Source of the DNA: Macrocystis pyrifera
Lineage: Eukaryota; Sar; Phaeophyceae; Laminariales; Laminariaceae
Direction: 5' to 3'
NCBI GenBank assembly: GCA_031763025.1
Contig: JASSKH010000017.1
Span: forward strand, 4,943,541-5,007,540
Length of the DNA: 64,000 nt
The translations under genes and the position numbers were made by a program. The notes under the pieces were generated by a model. The model saw only the letters and a list, made by a program, of their open reading frames with translations. It had not been told where the DNA came from and made no database searches. Positions 31,601-35,207 of the stretch are shown one piece after another. Positions within the stretch are counted from its first letter, which is position 1. Each line of letters opens with the position of its first letter.

Positions 31601-33208
31601 CATTTTATACGATGCTTATATACAGGTTTTATTTGAAGTTGAGGCGAGGAACACACTAATTAATATTTAATACTATTATTACGGGGGTCCACAGTTAATA
31701 GGTCCTGTGGTATACCTAAAAACCTATATATTTACCTATTTTTATCAACAGTATTTGGTCCCATTTACTATGGTCCTCCGTATTAATTCGTATTAATAGC
31801 ACCTACCCTGACTGCGTCCTGCACACGAGAACACACAACAAAAGACTGCCACAGCACAGGAGGAGGTCTTGCATGTGTTACATCAATTCCGAGAATAAGC
31901 CAAGTTATCGCGGTGGCTCCCAATAGGTAGAGGCTCAACATGGGGGGGAAAAGAGAGGCTTCGGGGCTTCCCAAATGTATTCCTGAAGAAATGCAAATGT
32001 AGCATCATCGATGGAAAGCCTATCGTCGACCGCGTACTATACGACACTGGATAAGCTTTTCTATTCGCGCAGTATGTAGTTCTTGAGATCGAATTACAAC
32101 GCACCAAACAAGGTACGTGGGTGTGCTTTGGGCTTATTTTTTGGGCCTGTTCACAACAATACAGAGCCTCCGTGAAAAGGAGTATTTTACGGGGGTCCAC
32201 TGTTAATAGGACCTACGGTATATATAAAAACCTATATATTTACCTATTTTTACTAACAAAATTTTGTCCCATTAAATATGGACCCCCGTAGTAGCATACC
32301 TGGTACCAATATATACTACTGATACAGCTACTGTAGTAGCATTCTAAACAGCAGCAGCATTATCAATAGATACAGGACACCGCCAACTGTCGCACAAAAA
32401 CTTGAACAGCAGTCACGGCAATAGCAGTAGCAAGCAGCAGTACAATCCCTACGGCACACAAACCGGTCGCCCCCGCGATCTATTATTAATAATAGTAGCG
32501 GTAAATCGTGATACAAGTAAGGTCTTCTGCCCGTGTTCGAATATCATCGAGGGTGTAGTTTTGGGGGTGGGCGGGGTGAGGGGGGCGGGGGGGGGGGGAG
32601 GAGACTTTGTCGAAAGCGATTGTTGTTAGCGTGTGTGTAGGCACACGTCGACGCGCGTCGACGAGGGGCAAGACAAAATGTTGAGCTCTTCTCCGGATGA
32701 AAATGCAAGGCACGTGTACCCTTGGTGGGTTGGTGGGGAGGGGGGAGGAGAGCCTCTCGTTATTTTGAGACAGGGAGGGAGCTGGAGAAGAAAAACGAAG
32801 CGAAAAATAGGCATGAAAAAAGAATAAAGGAAAAAAAACGTGCGTAAGTCGTACATGCCAGCTATGATATGTGCAATCGCCAAAACTATAATTCAAACAC
32901 GCGGGTCTCTGCCTGCTTGCCCAACTGTCTCACTACTCCCCCCCCCCATCTCTCTCTCTCTCTCTCTCTCTCGCTTTCTCCCCCCCCCCCCCCCCCCTGC
33001 TTCTGTCTATGGTCATACGACTACGGCCATGCCTGAGATTGAGTACATCTCTTCTATCGAGTACACCCCCTCCCCTGCTTCTGTCTCGCTCACTTCTCGA
33101 GCTGGTGTATCTCAACGCCGTCTCCTTGATCTTGTTCTCCATTGCCCTCATCGCGTACTCCGGCCCGACCGCGTACCGGAGAGCTCTTGGAGACCTGATG
33201 CGGTAGCT
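172..33208 (-). CDS. BK/Slo-like voltage- and ligand-gated K+ channel alpha subunit (spliced, 3' partial; span of nine exons)
   Basis: A plasma-membrane or organelle K+-selective pore subunit is assembled from nine exons on the minus strand, and every junction I could test keeps the frame. In order the exons give a cytosolic lead-in, S1-S2, S3, S4-S5 linker, S5 plus pore, the filter continuation YGD, S6, and the first part of an RCK regulator domain. S4 reads [13 protein letters not shown], a classic voltage sensor. The pore reads [13 protein letters not shown] followed by YGD. Exon 9 contains [14 protein letters not shown], which matches my recollection of the RCK1 pattern of Slo1/BK channels (VEF-GS-LNP-D). 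Known for the family: tetramers opened by voltage and by ions binding the RCK ring. Inferred: this channel behaves alike. About 1.1 kb of coding sequence is spread over 33 kb, and one intron is about 17 kb. Codons are GC3-rich. The start codon and the exons after the first part of RCK are not found. Confidence 0.85.
336..780 (+). repeat. TTGGTG/GTT-rich low-complexity tract
   Basis: Degenerate TTGGTG hexamer repeats are densest at about 355-520, and GTT-rich sequence follows to about 720. It lies inside the last visible intron of the K+ channel. All long ORFs here are repeat artefacts. Confidence 0.8.
862..985 (+). repeat. Family A retroposon, poly(G)-side fragment
   Basis: It starts after a G-tract with TACTCGTGTTTATGCATGG and keeps only the first 110-120 bp of the family before breaking off after GTATTGCTTGG. 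Confidence 0.75.
996..1482 (+). repeat. Family A retroposon, near full length
   Basis: It begins in a G-tract at about 996 and runs through ATGCATGGCCGTAG, the hairpin CGGGTTTTCACCGACC, the GCACCAAGCGCGAAG block and the TTATTTTCCGGTGTGG block to the far end, ACAGACGCCAATCCAACC. The length of about 480 bp equals the longest other copies (14743-15240 and 16076-16582). Read on the minus strand the element would end in poly(C). Confidence 0.8.
1492..1710 (+). repeat. Two family A fragments in tandem
   Basis: One fragment (about 1494-1593) covers the CATGCATGGCCGTAG to CATTGCTTGG part, and a second (about 1600-1695) repeats it after a short G run. Both keep the G-tract side. Confidence 0.7.
1711..2430. 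other. Intronic stretch without gene
   Basis: It holds CTAGCACGCACG repeats (about 1840-1890) and two copies of a block of about 75 bp, CACCGACTACCTACCCACC... with ACAAGGACCATTTGTA (about 1955-2080). It also has ACGT-rich DNA at 2388-2403. No coding frame stands out. Confidence 0.5.
2485..2685 (-). CDS. K+ channel exon 8: post-S6 linker and start of the RCK domain
   Basis: The acceptor is CGAAACCCCAG|GTCGGC and the donor is GACGAG|GTGAGC. It has 67 codons, phase 0 at both ends, and is strongly GC3-rich. It begins [18 protein letters not shown], the usual gate-to-RCK linker, then [12 protein letters not shown], which sits where the first RCK beta strand starts. It ends [13 protein letters not shown], like the helix before the second strand in BK channels. 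A Gly/Ala-rich insert ([15 protein letters not shown]) replaces the usual compact turn. The lack of a canonical nucleotide-binding glycine pattern agrees with BK-type RCK domains. Confidence 0.88.
2712..3080 (+). repeat. Family A fragments with G-tracts
   Basis: A short fragment lies at about 2725-2800 and a longer one at about 2828-3020, each entering from a G-tract. A 28-nt pure G run lies at 3047-3074. Confidence 0.75.
3081..3660. other. Intronic stretch without gene
   Basis: Unique-looking intron DNA with a short ACGT run at 3408-3417. Nothing functional is recognisable except a weak G-run at about 3499. Confidence 0.4.
3679..3720 (-). CDS. K+ channel exon 7: S6 microexon
   Basis: This 42-nt exon lies between a strong acceptor (TTGTTTGTGTGCTCAG|GTGG) and a donor CTTGAG|GTGAGA. 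It is phase 0 on both sides and reads [14 protein letters not shown], a hydrophobic helix that fits S6 exactly between the filter exon and the RCK lead exon. The 14 codons plus the flanking LLM and VGKL make a helix of normal length. It is below the size that most ORF calling would report. Confidence 0.86.
3721..4320. other. Intronic stretch without gene
   Basis: Mostly unique sequence between the S6 and filter exons. It has a direct repeat CACCGCACGTG at about 4180-4232. No coding frame. Confidence 0.4.
4348..4596 (-). repeat. Family A retroposon (minus), ends in 37-nt poly(C)
   Basis: It runs from TCCGCCTCTCAAGCGG to GAATGATAATGAGTACA, then 37 C at 4560-4596. This is a 5'-truncated copy if poly(C) is the 3' end. 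Confidence 0.8.
4738..4935 (-). repeat. Family A retroposon (minus), poly(C) end faces filter exon
   Basis: A truncated copy ending GATAATGAGTAT then poly(C), 25 bp from the K+ channel filter microexon at 4960. Confidence 0.8.
4960..5005 (-). CDS. K+ channel exon 6: selectivity-filter microexon (YGD)
   Basis: This is a 46-nt exon between TGTATCCATAG|GTATGG and CTCATG|GTGAGT. Its first G completes Gly, and it then reads [15 protein letters not shown] in phase. With exon 5 it makes TVGYGD. The exon sits in a gap of about 105 bp between two inverted family A repeats (4738-4935 and 5040-5420), with their poly(C) and poly(G) ends facing it. Because 46 is not a multiple of three, skipping it would destroy the filter and shift the frame. 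Confidence 0.92.
5040..5420 (+). repeat. Family A retroposon (plus), poly(G) end faces filter exon
   Basis: It starts in a G-tract at 5040 and extends to CTCGTGCGGAGTAAGG, where it meets a second G-rich run (5403-5434). With the copy at 4738-4935 it forms an inverted pair around exon 6. Confidence 0.8.
5560..6150. repeat. AAC/ACC-rich low-complexity region
   Basis: Irregular CAACA/ACCAC repeats throughout. The long Thr/Asn/Gln ORFs here are composition artefacts. Confidence 0.75.
6151..7090. other. Intronic stretch without gene
   Basis: It holds a TATAAACATATA run (6285-6325) and short homopolymers. A GATCTACTGTACAAG motif resembles 12.66, 48.60 and 50.64 kb, where GATCAT/AGATCA repeats recur. 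No coding frame is supported. Confidence 0.4.
7098..7203. mobile_element. Family M MITE
   Basis: Terminal inverted repeats ATTACGGGGGACCATAGTAA and the matching right arm flank an A/T-rich centre with GTTAGTAAA and GGTTTTTGTG. Confidence 0.85.
7321..7427. mobile_element. Family M MITE
   Basis: Left arm ATTACGGAGGACCATAGTTA; right arm degenerates to CCCCCGTATAAT. Confidence 0.8.
7708..7818 (+). repeat. 54-56 bp tandem duplication
   Basis: Two nearly identical units begin CAACTC(G/A)TTTTTCCAAGC and end GGTGGCGACGGGGG. They lie in the intron before the pore exon, function unknown. Confidence 0.8.
7930..8160 (+). repeat. C-rich low-complexity tract
   Basis: Poly(C) and CCT/CCCCT runs reach to 20 bp from the pore exon. 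Proline-rich ORFs here are artefacts. Confidence 0.8.
8179..8327 (-). CDS. K+ channel exon 5: end of S5, turret and pore helix to filter TVG
   Basis: The acceptor is ATACCTGTCCAG|GTGGTC and the donor is ACCGTAGG|GTGAGA. The exon encodes the S5 end [16 protein letters not shown], a turret rich in G/E/N/S, the pore helix entry [11 protein letters not shown], and the signature VTLSTVG. The donor splits the Gly codon (GG|G). The W-DALYF-T pattern is the usual pore-loop sequence of six-TM K+ channels, and the filter threonine is present. C-rich low-complexity DNA and a 46-bp tandem repeat flank the exon. Confidence 0.92.
8344..8470 (+). repeat. 46-bp tandem repeat, about 2.7 units
   Basis: The unit GGGGACGGTACGAAGGCGC... 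with GGTGCGAGAGGGGGTGCG repeats with small changes directly upstream (minus sense) of the pore exon acceptor. Confidence 0.75.
8720..8769 (-). pseudogene. Relic partial copy of K+ channel exon 4
   Basis: Fifty minus-strand bases read [16 protein letters not shown]. They align to [15 protein letters not shown] of exon 4 with 9 mismatches in the first 45 bases (about 80% identity). Both end at an AG followed by a GTACT-type donor. Used as an exon this copy would shift the frame into exon 5, and it lacks the S4 half, so it is read as a decaying duplication. CGATAT-type repeats occur next to both copies, suggesting a segmental duplication before the 9.3-11.3 kb retroelement arrived. Confidence 0.6.
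8810..9120. repeat. CGATAT/TTCGAT palindromic AT-rich repeat
   Basis: Many short inverted motifs such as ATATCGAAATTT and CATCGAAACTTCGAT, with related pieces at 11300-11335, 22600 and 23330. Confidence 0.65.
9125..9210 (-). repeat. Family E inverted-repeat element fragment
   Basis: ATGCTTGCCAACCGACAACG then AACGTTGATCACTCAAAACAT. It is related to 31300-31375 and 34194-34318. Confidence 0.6.
9330..11310 (-). mobile_element. Degraded non-LTR-type reverse transcriptase element
   Basis: Several overlapping minus frames give one RT split by frameshifts. An upstream region contains [14 protein letters not shown] and [11 protein letters not shown] motifs are [13 protein letters not shown], then [15 protein letters not shown], then [17 protein letters not shown], then the catalytic box AFAYVDD. 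A thumb/connection region follows ([26 protein letters not shown]). The motif A position reads TGCSNAF, where related RTs carry Asp before C-S, so a catalytic Asp seems lost. With the frameshifts this makes the copy dead. It sits in the K+ channel intron, same strand as the gene. Boundaries are approximate and no terminal repeats were found. Confidence 0.8.
11372..11480 (-). CDS. K+ channel exon 4: S4 voltage sensor, S4-S5 linker and start of S5
   Basis: The acceptor is TTCGCACAAAG|G and the donor is GTCGAG|GTACTG. After one base completing Arg, 36 codons read [18 protein letters not shown], then [18 protein letters not shown]. With the Arg from exon 3 the basic residues fall at R, R, K, R, R with exact three-residue spacing, the hallmark of a voltage sensor. 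The exon ends in phase 0 inside S5, which continues in exon 5 as VVGVVMM. A diverged partial copy of this exon lies at 8720-8769. An ACGAA minisatellite lies just upstream in the intron. Confidence 0.9.
11555..11945 (+). repeat. ACGAA minisatellite
   Basis: ACGAA pentamers with CGGCACGAAGC variants cover about 390 bp. All six frames are open for long distances only because of the repeat ([13 protein letters not shown] translations). Confidence 0.9.
12000..12260 (+). repeat. Family A retroposon copy
   Basis: It enters from a G-tract (12018-12032) with CATGTCATATTCATTGCAG and reaches TTGCATATGGACGACAGCG, where another G-tract follows. Confidence 0.75.
12380..12600. repeat. Shared repeat, G-tract and (CAG)n
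   Basis: GGACGCTCATTACGTTGTTT...TATCCCCTTCCTGTTTCGCC recurs at 17300-17395. A pure G run of about 27 nt lies at about 12492-12518 and (CAG)13 at about 12546-12585. Confidence 0.7.
12601..13020. other. Intronic stretch without gene
   Basis: It carries GATCATATACAAGATGTAC, a motif cluster related to 50.6-50.8 kb and 48.6 kb. No coding frame is supported. Confidence 0.4.
13030..13430 (+). repeat. ACCAT pentanucleotide satellite
   Basis: About 400 bp of ACCAT/ACCACACC units, perfect at 13300-13350. Tyr/His/Pro ORFs are artefacts. Confidence 0.92.
13562..13668 (-). CDS. K+ channel exon 3: S3 and start of S4
   Basis: The acceptor is TAACGCAG|GTTCCG and the donor is TTTGTCAG|GTGAAA. The exon starts in phase 0 and ends AG (phase 2). 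It reads [20 protein letters not shown], then [15 protein letters not shown] and R across the junction. The segment [10 protein letters not shown] matches the S3 position, where an Asp is usual. The last codon is completed by the first G of exon 4 to give Arg, the first charge of S4. It is the only coding-looking stretch between exons 2 and 4. Confidence 0.86.
13950..14225 (+). repeat. Family A retroposon copy
   Basis: It enters from a G-tract at about 13950, contains GATCTCATGCATGGCCGTAG, and ends in the TTTAATTTCCGGTGTAG block next to another G-run. Confidence 0.8.
14226..14677. other. Intronic stretch without gene
   Basis: Unique-looking sequence with A, T and C homopolymers. No supported frame. 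Confidence 0.4.
14678..14724 (+). repeat. 47-nt poly(C) tract
   Basis: The longest pure homopolymer in the window, just before the far end of the family A copy at 14743. Confidence 0.95.
14743..15240 (-). repeat. Family A retroposon, full length (minus)
   Basis: The 5' end GGATTGGCGTCGGTTGGC matches the far end of the copies at 996-1482 and 16076-16582. The element runs through TGGCGATCGAGTTGTAG, CGGTTCTTACTAGGATGCAG and the CGGGGAAAACCCGAC hairpin to ATGTCGAGTACACCCC. The poly(C) end is short here. Confidence 0.8.
15440..15720 (-). repeat. Family A fragment and C-rich tract
   Basis: A poly(C) run lies at about 15461-15482. A truncated family A piece follows (15487-15590), ending GACATGAGCAACCCCCC, and then C-rich low-complexity DNA up to the exon 2 donor. 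Confidence 0.7.
15721..15875 (-). CDS. K+ channel exon 2: S1 and S2
   Basis: The acceptor is TGTATGTGCCAG|CA and the donor is GCCCCG|GTGAGG. The exon starts by completing a codon with two bases and ends in phase 0 (51 full codons). It encodes a hydrophobic S1 ([18 protein letters not shown]), a short extracellular loop with KPWVETLE, and an S2-like run [16 protein letters not shown]. In K+ channels of this class S2 ends in a similar acidic/aromatic segment running into a basic linker. Poly(C) and family A insertions lie on both sides of this exon. Confidence 0.85.
15895..16075 (+). repeat. G-rich low-complexity tract
   Basis: GGGAGG and poly(G) runs (about 15948-15973) lie directly upstream of the exon 2 acceptor, read as a C-rich stretch in the transcript. 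Confidence 0.85.
16076..16582 (+). repeat. Family A retroposon, full length (best copy)
   Basis: It follows G-rich DNA, starts GTACTCGATCTCATTCATGG, and ends GCCAACCGACGCCAACCC. Reverse complement order: head GGCGTCGGTTGGC, T-run, B-box-like GGTCAAGTTAG, CGGTGGAAACCCGAC hairpin, ATGGCCATGAATGAG region, poly(C). Confidence 0.85.
16583..17290 (+). repeat. G-rich tract with family A fragment
   Basis: A 39-nt G run at 16632-16670, more G runs at about 16793-16813 and 16838-16853, a truncated family A copy at 16862-16975, then GGGGAGA-rich DNA with a G run at about 17185-17209. Confidence 0.8.
17300..18590 (-). mobile_element. 5'-truncated LINE reverse transcriptase fragment
   Basis: The minus strand reads [11 protein letters not shown] (RT catalytic box). 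After a frameshift it reads [20 protein letters not shown] and [10 protein letters not shown], then QHTYLGVEI, the usual LINE order after motif C. Further in it reads [20 protein letters not shown], a typical C-terminal region. Stops and shifts make it inactive. Its 5' truncation point at about 18590 abuts a poly(C/G) run. It is a different family from the LINE at 27-31 kb. Confidence 0.7.
18591..19560. other. Intronic stretch without supported gene
   Basis: GT/GC-rich DNA with a degenerate family B hairpin at about 19093-19180 (CCTTCTAGTACTGCGTTCCC). No reliable frame. Confidence 0.4.
19565..19695 (-). mobile_element. Solo 3' tail of the (AAC)n LINE
   Basis: The reverse complement contains CTAGGATTGAAGAATCGGTAC and TGTGCTGGGTGACGACGGG, as in the LINE tail at 30930-31000. 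Confidence 0.75.
19745..20010. other. GC-rich island with open frames on both strands
   Basis: The minus frame reads [20 protein letters not shown] and the plus frame is open as well, each GC3-rich. No splice pair fits the K+ channel phases. It may be an exon of an unrecognised gene or just GC-rich DNA. Confidence 0.25.
20227..20343. mobile_element. Family M MITE
   Basis: Left arm ATTACGGGGGACCTATAGCA; right arm ACTGTGGTCCCGCGTAAT. Confidence 0.85.
20376..20462. mobile_element. Family C MITE
   Basis: The hairpin ACCACTCCCTGACCCGAAATA pairs with TATTTTGGGTCAGAGTGGTA around an A/T-rich centre. Confidence 0.75.
20688..20793. mobile_element. Family M MITE
   Basis: ACTGCGGGGGACCACAGTAA left arm, TATGGTTCCCCGTAAT right arm. 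Confidence 0.85.
20832..20938. mobile_element. Family M MITE (GGGTCC arm type)
   Basis: Both arms are of the ATTACGGGGGTC-TATAGTTA type, nearly perfect inverted repeats. Confidence 0.88.
20939..21021. mobile_element. Diverged M-like MITE (TAATCAGGACC arm type)
   Basis: AGTAATCAGGACCAAACAC and GGGTTCTGATTACTATG form arms. It resembles the element at 61346-61462. Confidence 0.6.
21022..21176 (-). repeat. Family A fragment (minus)
   Basis: It covers GTGAAAACCCGACATGCTCC to CATGCATGAGATCGAGTACA and then CATCTCTCCTATCGAGTACA plus C. The same doubled terminus is seen at 33003-33070 and 16860. Confidence 0.7.
21374..21478. mobile_element. Family M MITE
   Basis: ATTACGGGGGTCCATAGTTA left, TAACTATGACCCCCGTAA right. 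Confidence 0.88.
21486..21594. mobile_element. Family M MITE
   Basis: ATCTACGGAGGACCATAGTA left, TACTAAGGGCCCCCCGTAAT right. It follows the previous copy after 7 bp. Confidence 0.85.
21664..21771. mobile_element. Family M MITE
   Basis: ATTACGGGGGTCCATAGTTA left, AACTATGGACCCCCGGAAT right. Confidence 0.88.
21860..21940. mobile_element. Family C MITE, diverged
   Basis: CATCACTCTGTCCCGAAAG and ATGGGACAGAGAGTGGTATG form the arms. Confidence 0.65.
22100..22680. other. Stretch without supported gene
   Basis: Mixed sequence downstream of the orphan ORF. It has an A-run at 22432-22443 and a CATCGAAACTTCGAC motif near 22600. Confidence 0.4.
22684..23436 (-). CDS. Orphan intact 250-aa ORF, unrecognised
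   Basis: A single uninterrupted frame runs from ATG ([19 protein letters not shown]) to a TAA stop (ending SYHAVVYY). No repeat or low-complexity composition explains it. Residues include a Cys/Phe/Tyr-rich middle ([15 protein letters not shown]), a basic stretch ([29 protein letters not shown]) and an acidic C-terminal helix ([14 protein letters not shown]). I see no known domain, signal peptide or clear membrane span. It has no intron and its third codon positions are mixed, unlike the GC3-rich K+ channel exons on the same strand around it. This suggests a different origin, perhaps an inserted viral or transposon gene, but that is inference only. A CGATAT-type repeat motif lies within 100 bp of the stop. 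Confidence 0.6.
   Translation of the reverse strand: MFIVLDTAGAEFYYENIPSRRYRLVGVSDIVNEVSMCKKGHLLWGRVFENRNTCPKLCFIPGTCFRVYFTPGVRSNQARSSQNTCSLLARGIYLDSFFFSPEESFQVFTVLSFSDKKINKAFSNMYLDVSAEKMAAFAYKSRPKLNRGNWSVSTYFHTAILKKRQTALHASRRMAAGETPRKACPIRPFPWSKTPAKMLKPRFSEIKTGLPSLIRDVLMPGVEDILSQVGIEHVRQQTRTNCSYHAVVYY
23532..23622. mobile_element. Family B hairpin MITE
   Basis: GGACCGCAGTCCCATTTTTG left arm, TTGTCCCCAGAACTAAACTG right arm, centre ACCACTTAGAATTAGAG. Confidence 0.75.
23660..23800 (+). mobile_element. Solo 3' tail of the (AAC)n LINE
   Basis: It contains TTGAAGAATCGGCACGGACA and GTTGTGCTGGATGTCGACGG, then AACGGTGTTGATGTGAAGAA without the AAC array. Confidence 0.75.
23810..24665. other. Stretch without supported gene
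   Basis: T-rich and mixed DNA. A 168-aa plus frame spans it but shows no coding character. Confidence 0.4.
24671..24775. mobile_element. Family M MITE
   Basis: Left arm TGACGGGGGATCTTGGTGAA is worn; right arm TACTATAGTCCCCCGTAA is good. Confidence 0.8.
24776..25500. other. Stretch without supported gene
   Basis: The part at 24895-25030 (GCTCATCACACTTCGCC, CGATTTAACCCGTTCGCTGC) is related to repeats at 36620-36730, 55050-55240 (inverted) and 61205-61320. The rest is AT-rich without a gene. Confidence 0.5.
25507..25613. mobile_element. Family M MITE
   Basis: ATTTACGGGGGACCATAGTA left, TACGGCCCCCCGTAAT right. Confidence 0.87.
25730..25903. mobile_element. Fused pair of family M MITEs
   Basis: A left half (ATTACGGGGGACCATAGTAA ...CCATAGGT) runs directly into a second element's TAGTAAATAGGACCAAACAT and on to CCCCCGTAATAC. 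The right arm of the first and the outer left arm of the second are missing. Confidence 0.8.
25950..27235 (+). mobile_element. 5'-truncated LINE copy ending in (AAC)n
   Basis: From GGTGGGGAGAACCCGAGACC on it is nearly identical to 29733-31029: the last 147 codons of the RT ORF (ending [13 protein letters not shown] VARYRAD), the 3' UTR and the tail TGAAGAAAACAACAACAACA. The copy is inserted right after a family M pair. Because only the 3' part is present, it is a typical truncated retroposition product. Confidence 0.88.
27258..27932 (+). pseudogene. LINE apurinic endonuclease C-terminal part, frameshifted from RT
   Basis: It reads [20 protein letters not shown], then [14 protein letters not shown] and [15 protein letters not shown]. 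The RIDYI and SDH motifs are the C-terminal signatures of the EEP/APE-type endonuclease of LINEs. After [13 protein letters not shown] the frame is lost at a C5 run (about 27900-27906), and the protein continues in the next frame as [17 protein letters not shown]. The N-terminal catalytic residues are missing by truncation. Transcription-era function: nicking target DNA. Confidence 0.85.
27860..30160 (+). CDS. LINE reverse transcriptase ORF (766 aa, continuous)
   Basis: All RT motifs are present: [12 protein letters not shown], then a conserved [18 protein letters not shown], the palm [18 protein letters not shown], motif [19 protein letters not shown], motif [18 protein letters not shown], and the catalytic box [11 protein letters not shown]. 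These are followed by [11 protein letters not shown] and the thumb [21 protein letters not shown] Zn-free C-terminal region with [14 protein letters not shown] and a charged tail ([13 protein letters not shown]) ends the protein. Catalytic Asp residues of motif A (F-I-D) and motif C (A-D-D) are intact. The frame begins in the EN region, so the listed start is a frame artefact of the upstream shift. It could supply RT activity only if expressed by fusion. Confidence 0.9.
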   Translation: MDSEGGCTAIRTCPPPDRTAWKTLRSACANLQKVIAAGLHAYFEAYLAETERLLAINDQRGFYKHLKSTVGLEGTKARSEQFIRDEDGTLLLDKVRIRERERWGRFYHKLLNTKSLKLDSTIIDLLPPRPLKLSLGDEPSMDEMAEALKGMSNWKAVGPDGLPVELLKIDHPAFAQCFHNILVNGWVTGEVPQQWKDAIIKVLHKKKDRTDCNNYRGISLVAHAGKVLLKIVASRLSNYCETEELLPEEQCGFRPARSTIDMLFVVRRLQELGRQRKIPLYLCFIDLQKAYDSVDRELLWEVLTRFGVPTKMLRIIRNFNDGMRARVRTGDGEHSEWFDVTQGLRQGCVLSPLLFNVFFAAELHVVLVRFSHDEAIVRDLVQLSDAGVVGTKEQEPLACVRRAVWGMLYADDAGIVSKSAEGLAKMMTVIVTVFEAAGLTVSEKKTETMLLQTPDQKTLAPPLVLEAAGQRYKQTAQFLYLGGVIHENADLSLEIDRRIRLMRACLKRFGPELYDRTTAPLSLKVRMLKAEVIETLPYGCVTWTLIAEHFAKLRTAHHQVLLRVIGFQRRLRTDHATLSYAKALKMTRCESIETTIRKRRLFFAGGVARQSKDRFPSRVMFGTVAGGENPRSGGQVKTWHRCVVEDLREFRAAEGSTELAPLVFGVETALWPTAAKKAGKWYRGILEAAERFMVRWHEAEAELSRQRRASAVGGVQGNGGRRGNKRSSRKPDEGNAERGGKRSRRETAVDESRKEMADRVARYRAD
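31030..31670. other. Stretch without gene; family E fragment
   Basis: TTTCAGGAATGTTTTCGAGTG followed by ATCAACGTTGAAAAGCCCAT and GTTGTCGGATGGCAAGC (about 31300-31375) is related to 9125-9210 and 34194-34318. Otherwise non-coding. Confidence 0.5.
31678..31784. mobile_element. Family M MITE
   Basis: ATTACGGGGGTCCACAGTTA left, CTATGGTCCTCCGTATTA right. Confidence 0.86.
31785..32184. other. Stretch without firmly supported gene
   Basis: A minus frame reads [20 protein letters not shown], a possible membrane segment before a GTAGGT donor-like site, but no partner exon in phase was found. Confidence 0.25.
32185..32292. mobile_element. Family M MITE
   Basis: ATTTTACGGGGGTCCACTGTT left, AAATATGGACCCCCGTAG right. 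Confidence 0.86.
32550..32830 (+). repeat. Family F dispersed G-rich repeat
   Basis: GTCGACGCGCGTCGACGAGG, then CTCTTCTCCGGATGAAAA-like sequence and GGGGAGGGGGGAGGAGAG. Related blocks are at 37335-37500, 39590-39720, 41040-41180 and, inverted, 41770-41960. Confidence 0.55.
33001..33070 (-). repeat. Family A terminal fragment (minus)
   Basis: CTATGGTCATACGACTACGG to GAGTACACCCC, with the doubled terminus CATCTCTTCTATCGAGTACA. Confidence 0.7.
33094..33208 (-). CDS. K+ channel exon 1 (as resolved): cytosolic segment before S1
   Basis: The minus-strand frame reads [19 protein letters not shown] followed by LRYTSSR, then a donor GAA|GTGAGC at 33094/33093. The exon ends in phase 1 (A), and exon 2 begins CA, giving a Thr codon and a continuous frame into S1. 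The codons are GC3-rich. The acceptor is uncertain: AG|AGCTAC gives a start at 33208, and AG|GTCTCC gives a start at 33194. The opposite strand also has a readable short ORF with a hydrophobic stretch, so the strand is less certain than for the other exons. The family A fragment and microsatellites on either side are not coding. No upstream exon with an ATG was recognised. Confidence 0.5.
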
Positions 33209-33256
33209 CTGCTGACTTGGTCGTCGAAACGTCTGGCACGTTTTCGTCATCGCCAC

Positions 33257-33260
<4 letters not shown>

Positions 33261-33345
<85 letters not shown>
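33261..33345 (+). repeat. (CAG)n microsatellite
   Basis: About 28 uninterrupted AGC/CAG units followed by AGGAGC-type imperfect units to about 33405. It gives poly-Ala, poly-Ser and poly-Leu artefact ORFs. Confidence 0.95.
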
Positions 33346-33347
<2 letters not shown>

Positions 33348-33405
33348 TAGGAAGAGGAGGAGCAGGAGCAGGAGCAGAAGGAGCAGCAGGAGCAGCAGCG
33401 GGAGC

Positions 33406-34045
33406 AAGCGGTCGTGTGGGGTTGAGGGGTGAGGATACTTGTCAAACTTCGTTTTTTGTCTTTTTCTCGTTTTCGTTGCTGCTGGAAAATTTCGGTCAAA
33501 AAGGTTGTTGTTGGAAAGTTTGGGTCGAAAAACCTAAAACGTACTGTGCTTTTCATATATCAAGAGCAGAAGAGGCCAACCACATGTACGATAGTGATAT
33601 TCACCAACACAGAACAAACACGTACGAAGTTGTACTGCTTCACGTAAAGATCTGCTGCAACAGTTACAGGGAGTATTTAAAAATTCCAGTGTCTTGGTGT
33701 CGCCCGTCACCTGTGAACCGCTGTAAACCAGCTTTCGATTTGCTGTTTCAGTGCGCGAAATGGTACTGGTCGAAATCAATTGGAAATCGAACCTGCCGCA
33801 AGGTATTATCGTCTCGTCGACCCTGGTGGCATCCAGGGGAGTCTCTGGCCAGTAGTCAATCGGGAGGGAAATAATGGAAAACGCGCGAACGGTTCACGCA
33901 TATTGCAAAATTGACAATCAACCGATCGGTTGAACTCACAGCTGACGTGCCTTTTTTATTTTTTTTTGGATTTTTATTTTTTTATTTTTTTTACTATACG
34001 TATATACTGGTATCATACAAGCGGGTTCGGGAGGGGGGCGAGGCA
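33406..34045. other. Stretch without supported gene
   Basis: Mixed sequence with a T-rich run at 33955-34000. No GC3-rich exon signal on the minus strand that would extend the K+ channel upstream. Confidence 0.35.
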
Positions 34046-34048
34046 GGG

Positions 34049-34193
<145 letters not shown>

Positions 34194-34195
<2 letters not shown>

Positions 34196-34320
34196 GCTTG
34201 CCTTCCGACAATATAGCGTAGATGCCGTTCCTATGTTGTGAACTTCTGTTCTGGGGATGTTTCTGAGTCGTCAAAGTTGAAGTTTATGCTATTAATAACG
34301 CAATGTCGGATGGCAAACGC
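34194..34320. mobile_element. Family E inverted-repeat element
   Basis: ATGCTTGCCTTCCGACAATA pairs with the end CAATGTCGGATGGCAAACGC over a centre with TTTCTGAGTCGTCAAAGTTG. Confidence 0.65.
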
Positions 34321-34630
34321 ATACTAATGATATTAAAAGTAACGGTTGTGATGTGAAAGATAATGTGAGACACGCGACAATTTCGTATATATATCATGCA
34401 CACGATGACGCCGATTTGCGGAAGAGAACGCGACGGAAGCAGCTGCAGTAGCATAGCACTGGTATTATTTAATAATAGTTGATAGTAGTAGCAGCAGCAG
34501 TAGTAGGAGTAGTAGGAGTAGTACAATAGTACGGTAATATATAGCAGTATAGTAATAGTAATAGTAAACGAACTACTGTAGTATAGTGATAATCGTAGCA
34601 TTAATGCCTGGTATCAATAGTAGTAGTAGC

Positions 34631-34663
<33 letters not shown>

Positions 34664-34664
<1 letters not shown>

Positions 34665-34770
34665 TTACGGGGGTCCATAGTTAACGGGACCAATTTTTGT
34701 TAGTAAAAATAGGTAAATATATAGGTTGTTATCTATACAACAGGTCCTATTAACTATGGACCCCCGTAAA
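34664..34770. mobile_element. Family M MITE in AGT array
   Basis: AGT array on the left, ATTACGGGGGTCCATAGTTA to GACCCCCGTAAAT, and AGT array on the right. Confidence 0.9.
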
Positions 34771-34788
34771 TAGTAGTAGTATTAGTAC

Positions 34789-34820
<32 letters not shown>

Positions 34821-34927
34821 CGTAGTAGTAATAATAGTAGTAGTCGTAGTAGTAGTAGTAATAGTATTATAGTTTTAATAGTAGTAGTAGCAGCAGTAGT
34901 AGTAGTAGTAGTAGTAGTAATAGTAGT

Positions 34928-35034
34928 ATTACGGGGGTCCATAGTTAGTAGGACTTTTGGTATACATAAAAACCTATACATTTACCTATTTTTACTAACA
35001 ATATTTGGTCCTGTTTACTATGGTCCCCCGTAAT
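34928..35034. mobile_element. Family M MITE in AGT array
   Basis: Arms of mixed type: left GGGTCCATAGTTA, right ACTATGGTCCCCCGTAAT. Confidence 0.9.
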
Positions 35035-35076
35035 AGTAGTCATAGTAGTAATAGCAGTAGTAGTAGTAGTAGCAGC

Positions 35077-35155
<79 letters not shown>

Positions 35156-35207
35156 ATAGTAGAAGTAGTAGTTGTACTATCAGTAGTAGCAGTAGCAGTA
35201 GTACTGT

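Noticed and set aside
33100..33206. Plus-strand frame with a hydrophobic stretch ([15 protein letters not shown])
   Set aside because: It is antisense to the K+ channel exon 1 candidate, whose donor phase matches exon 2. Not fully excluded.
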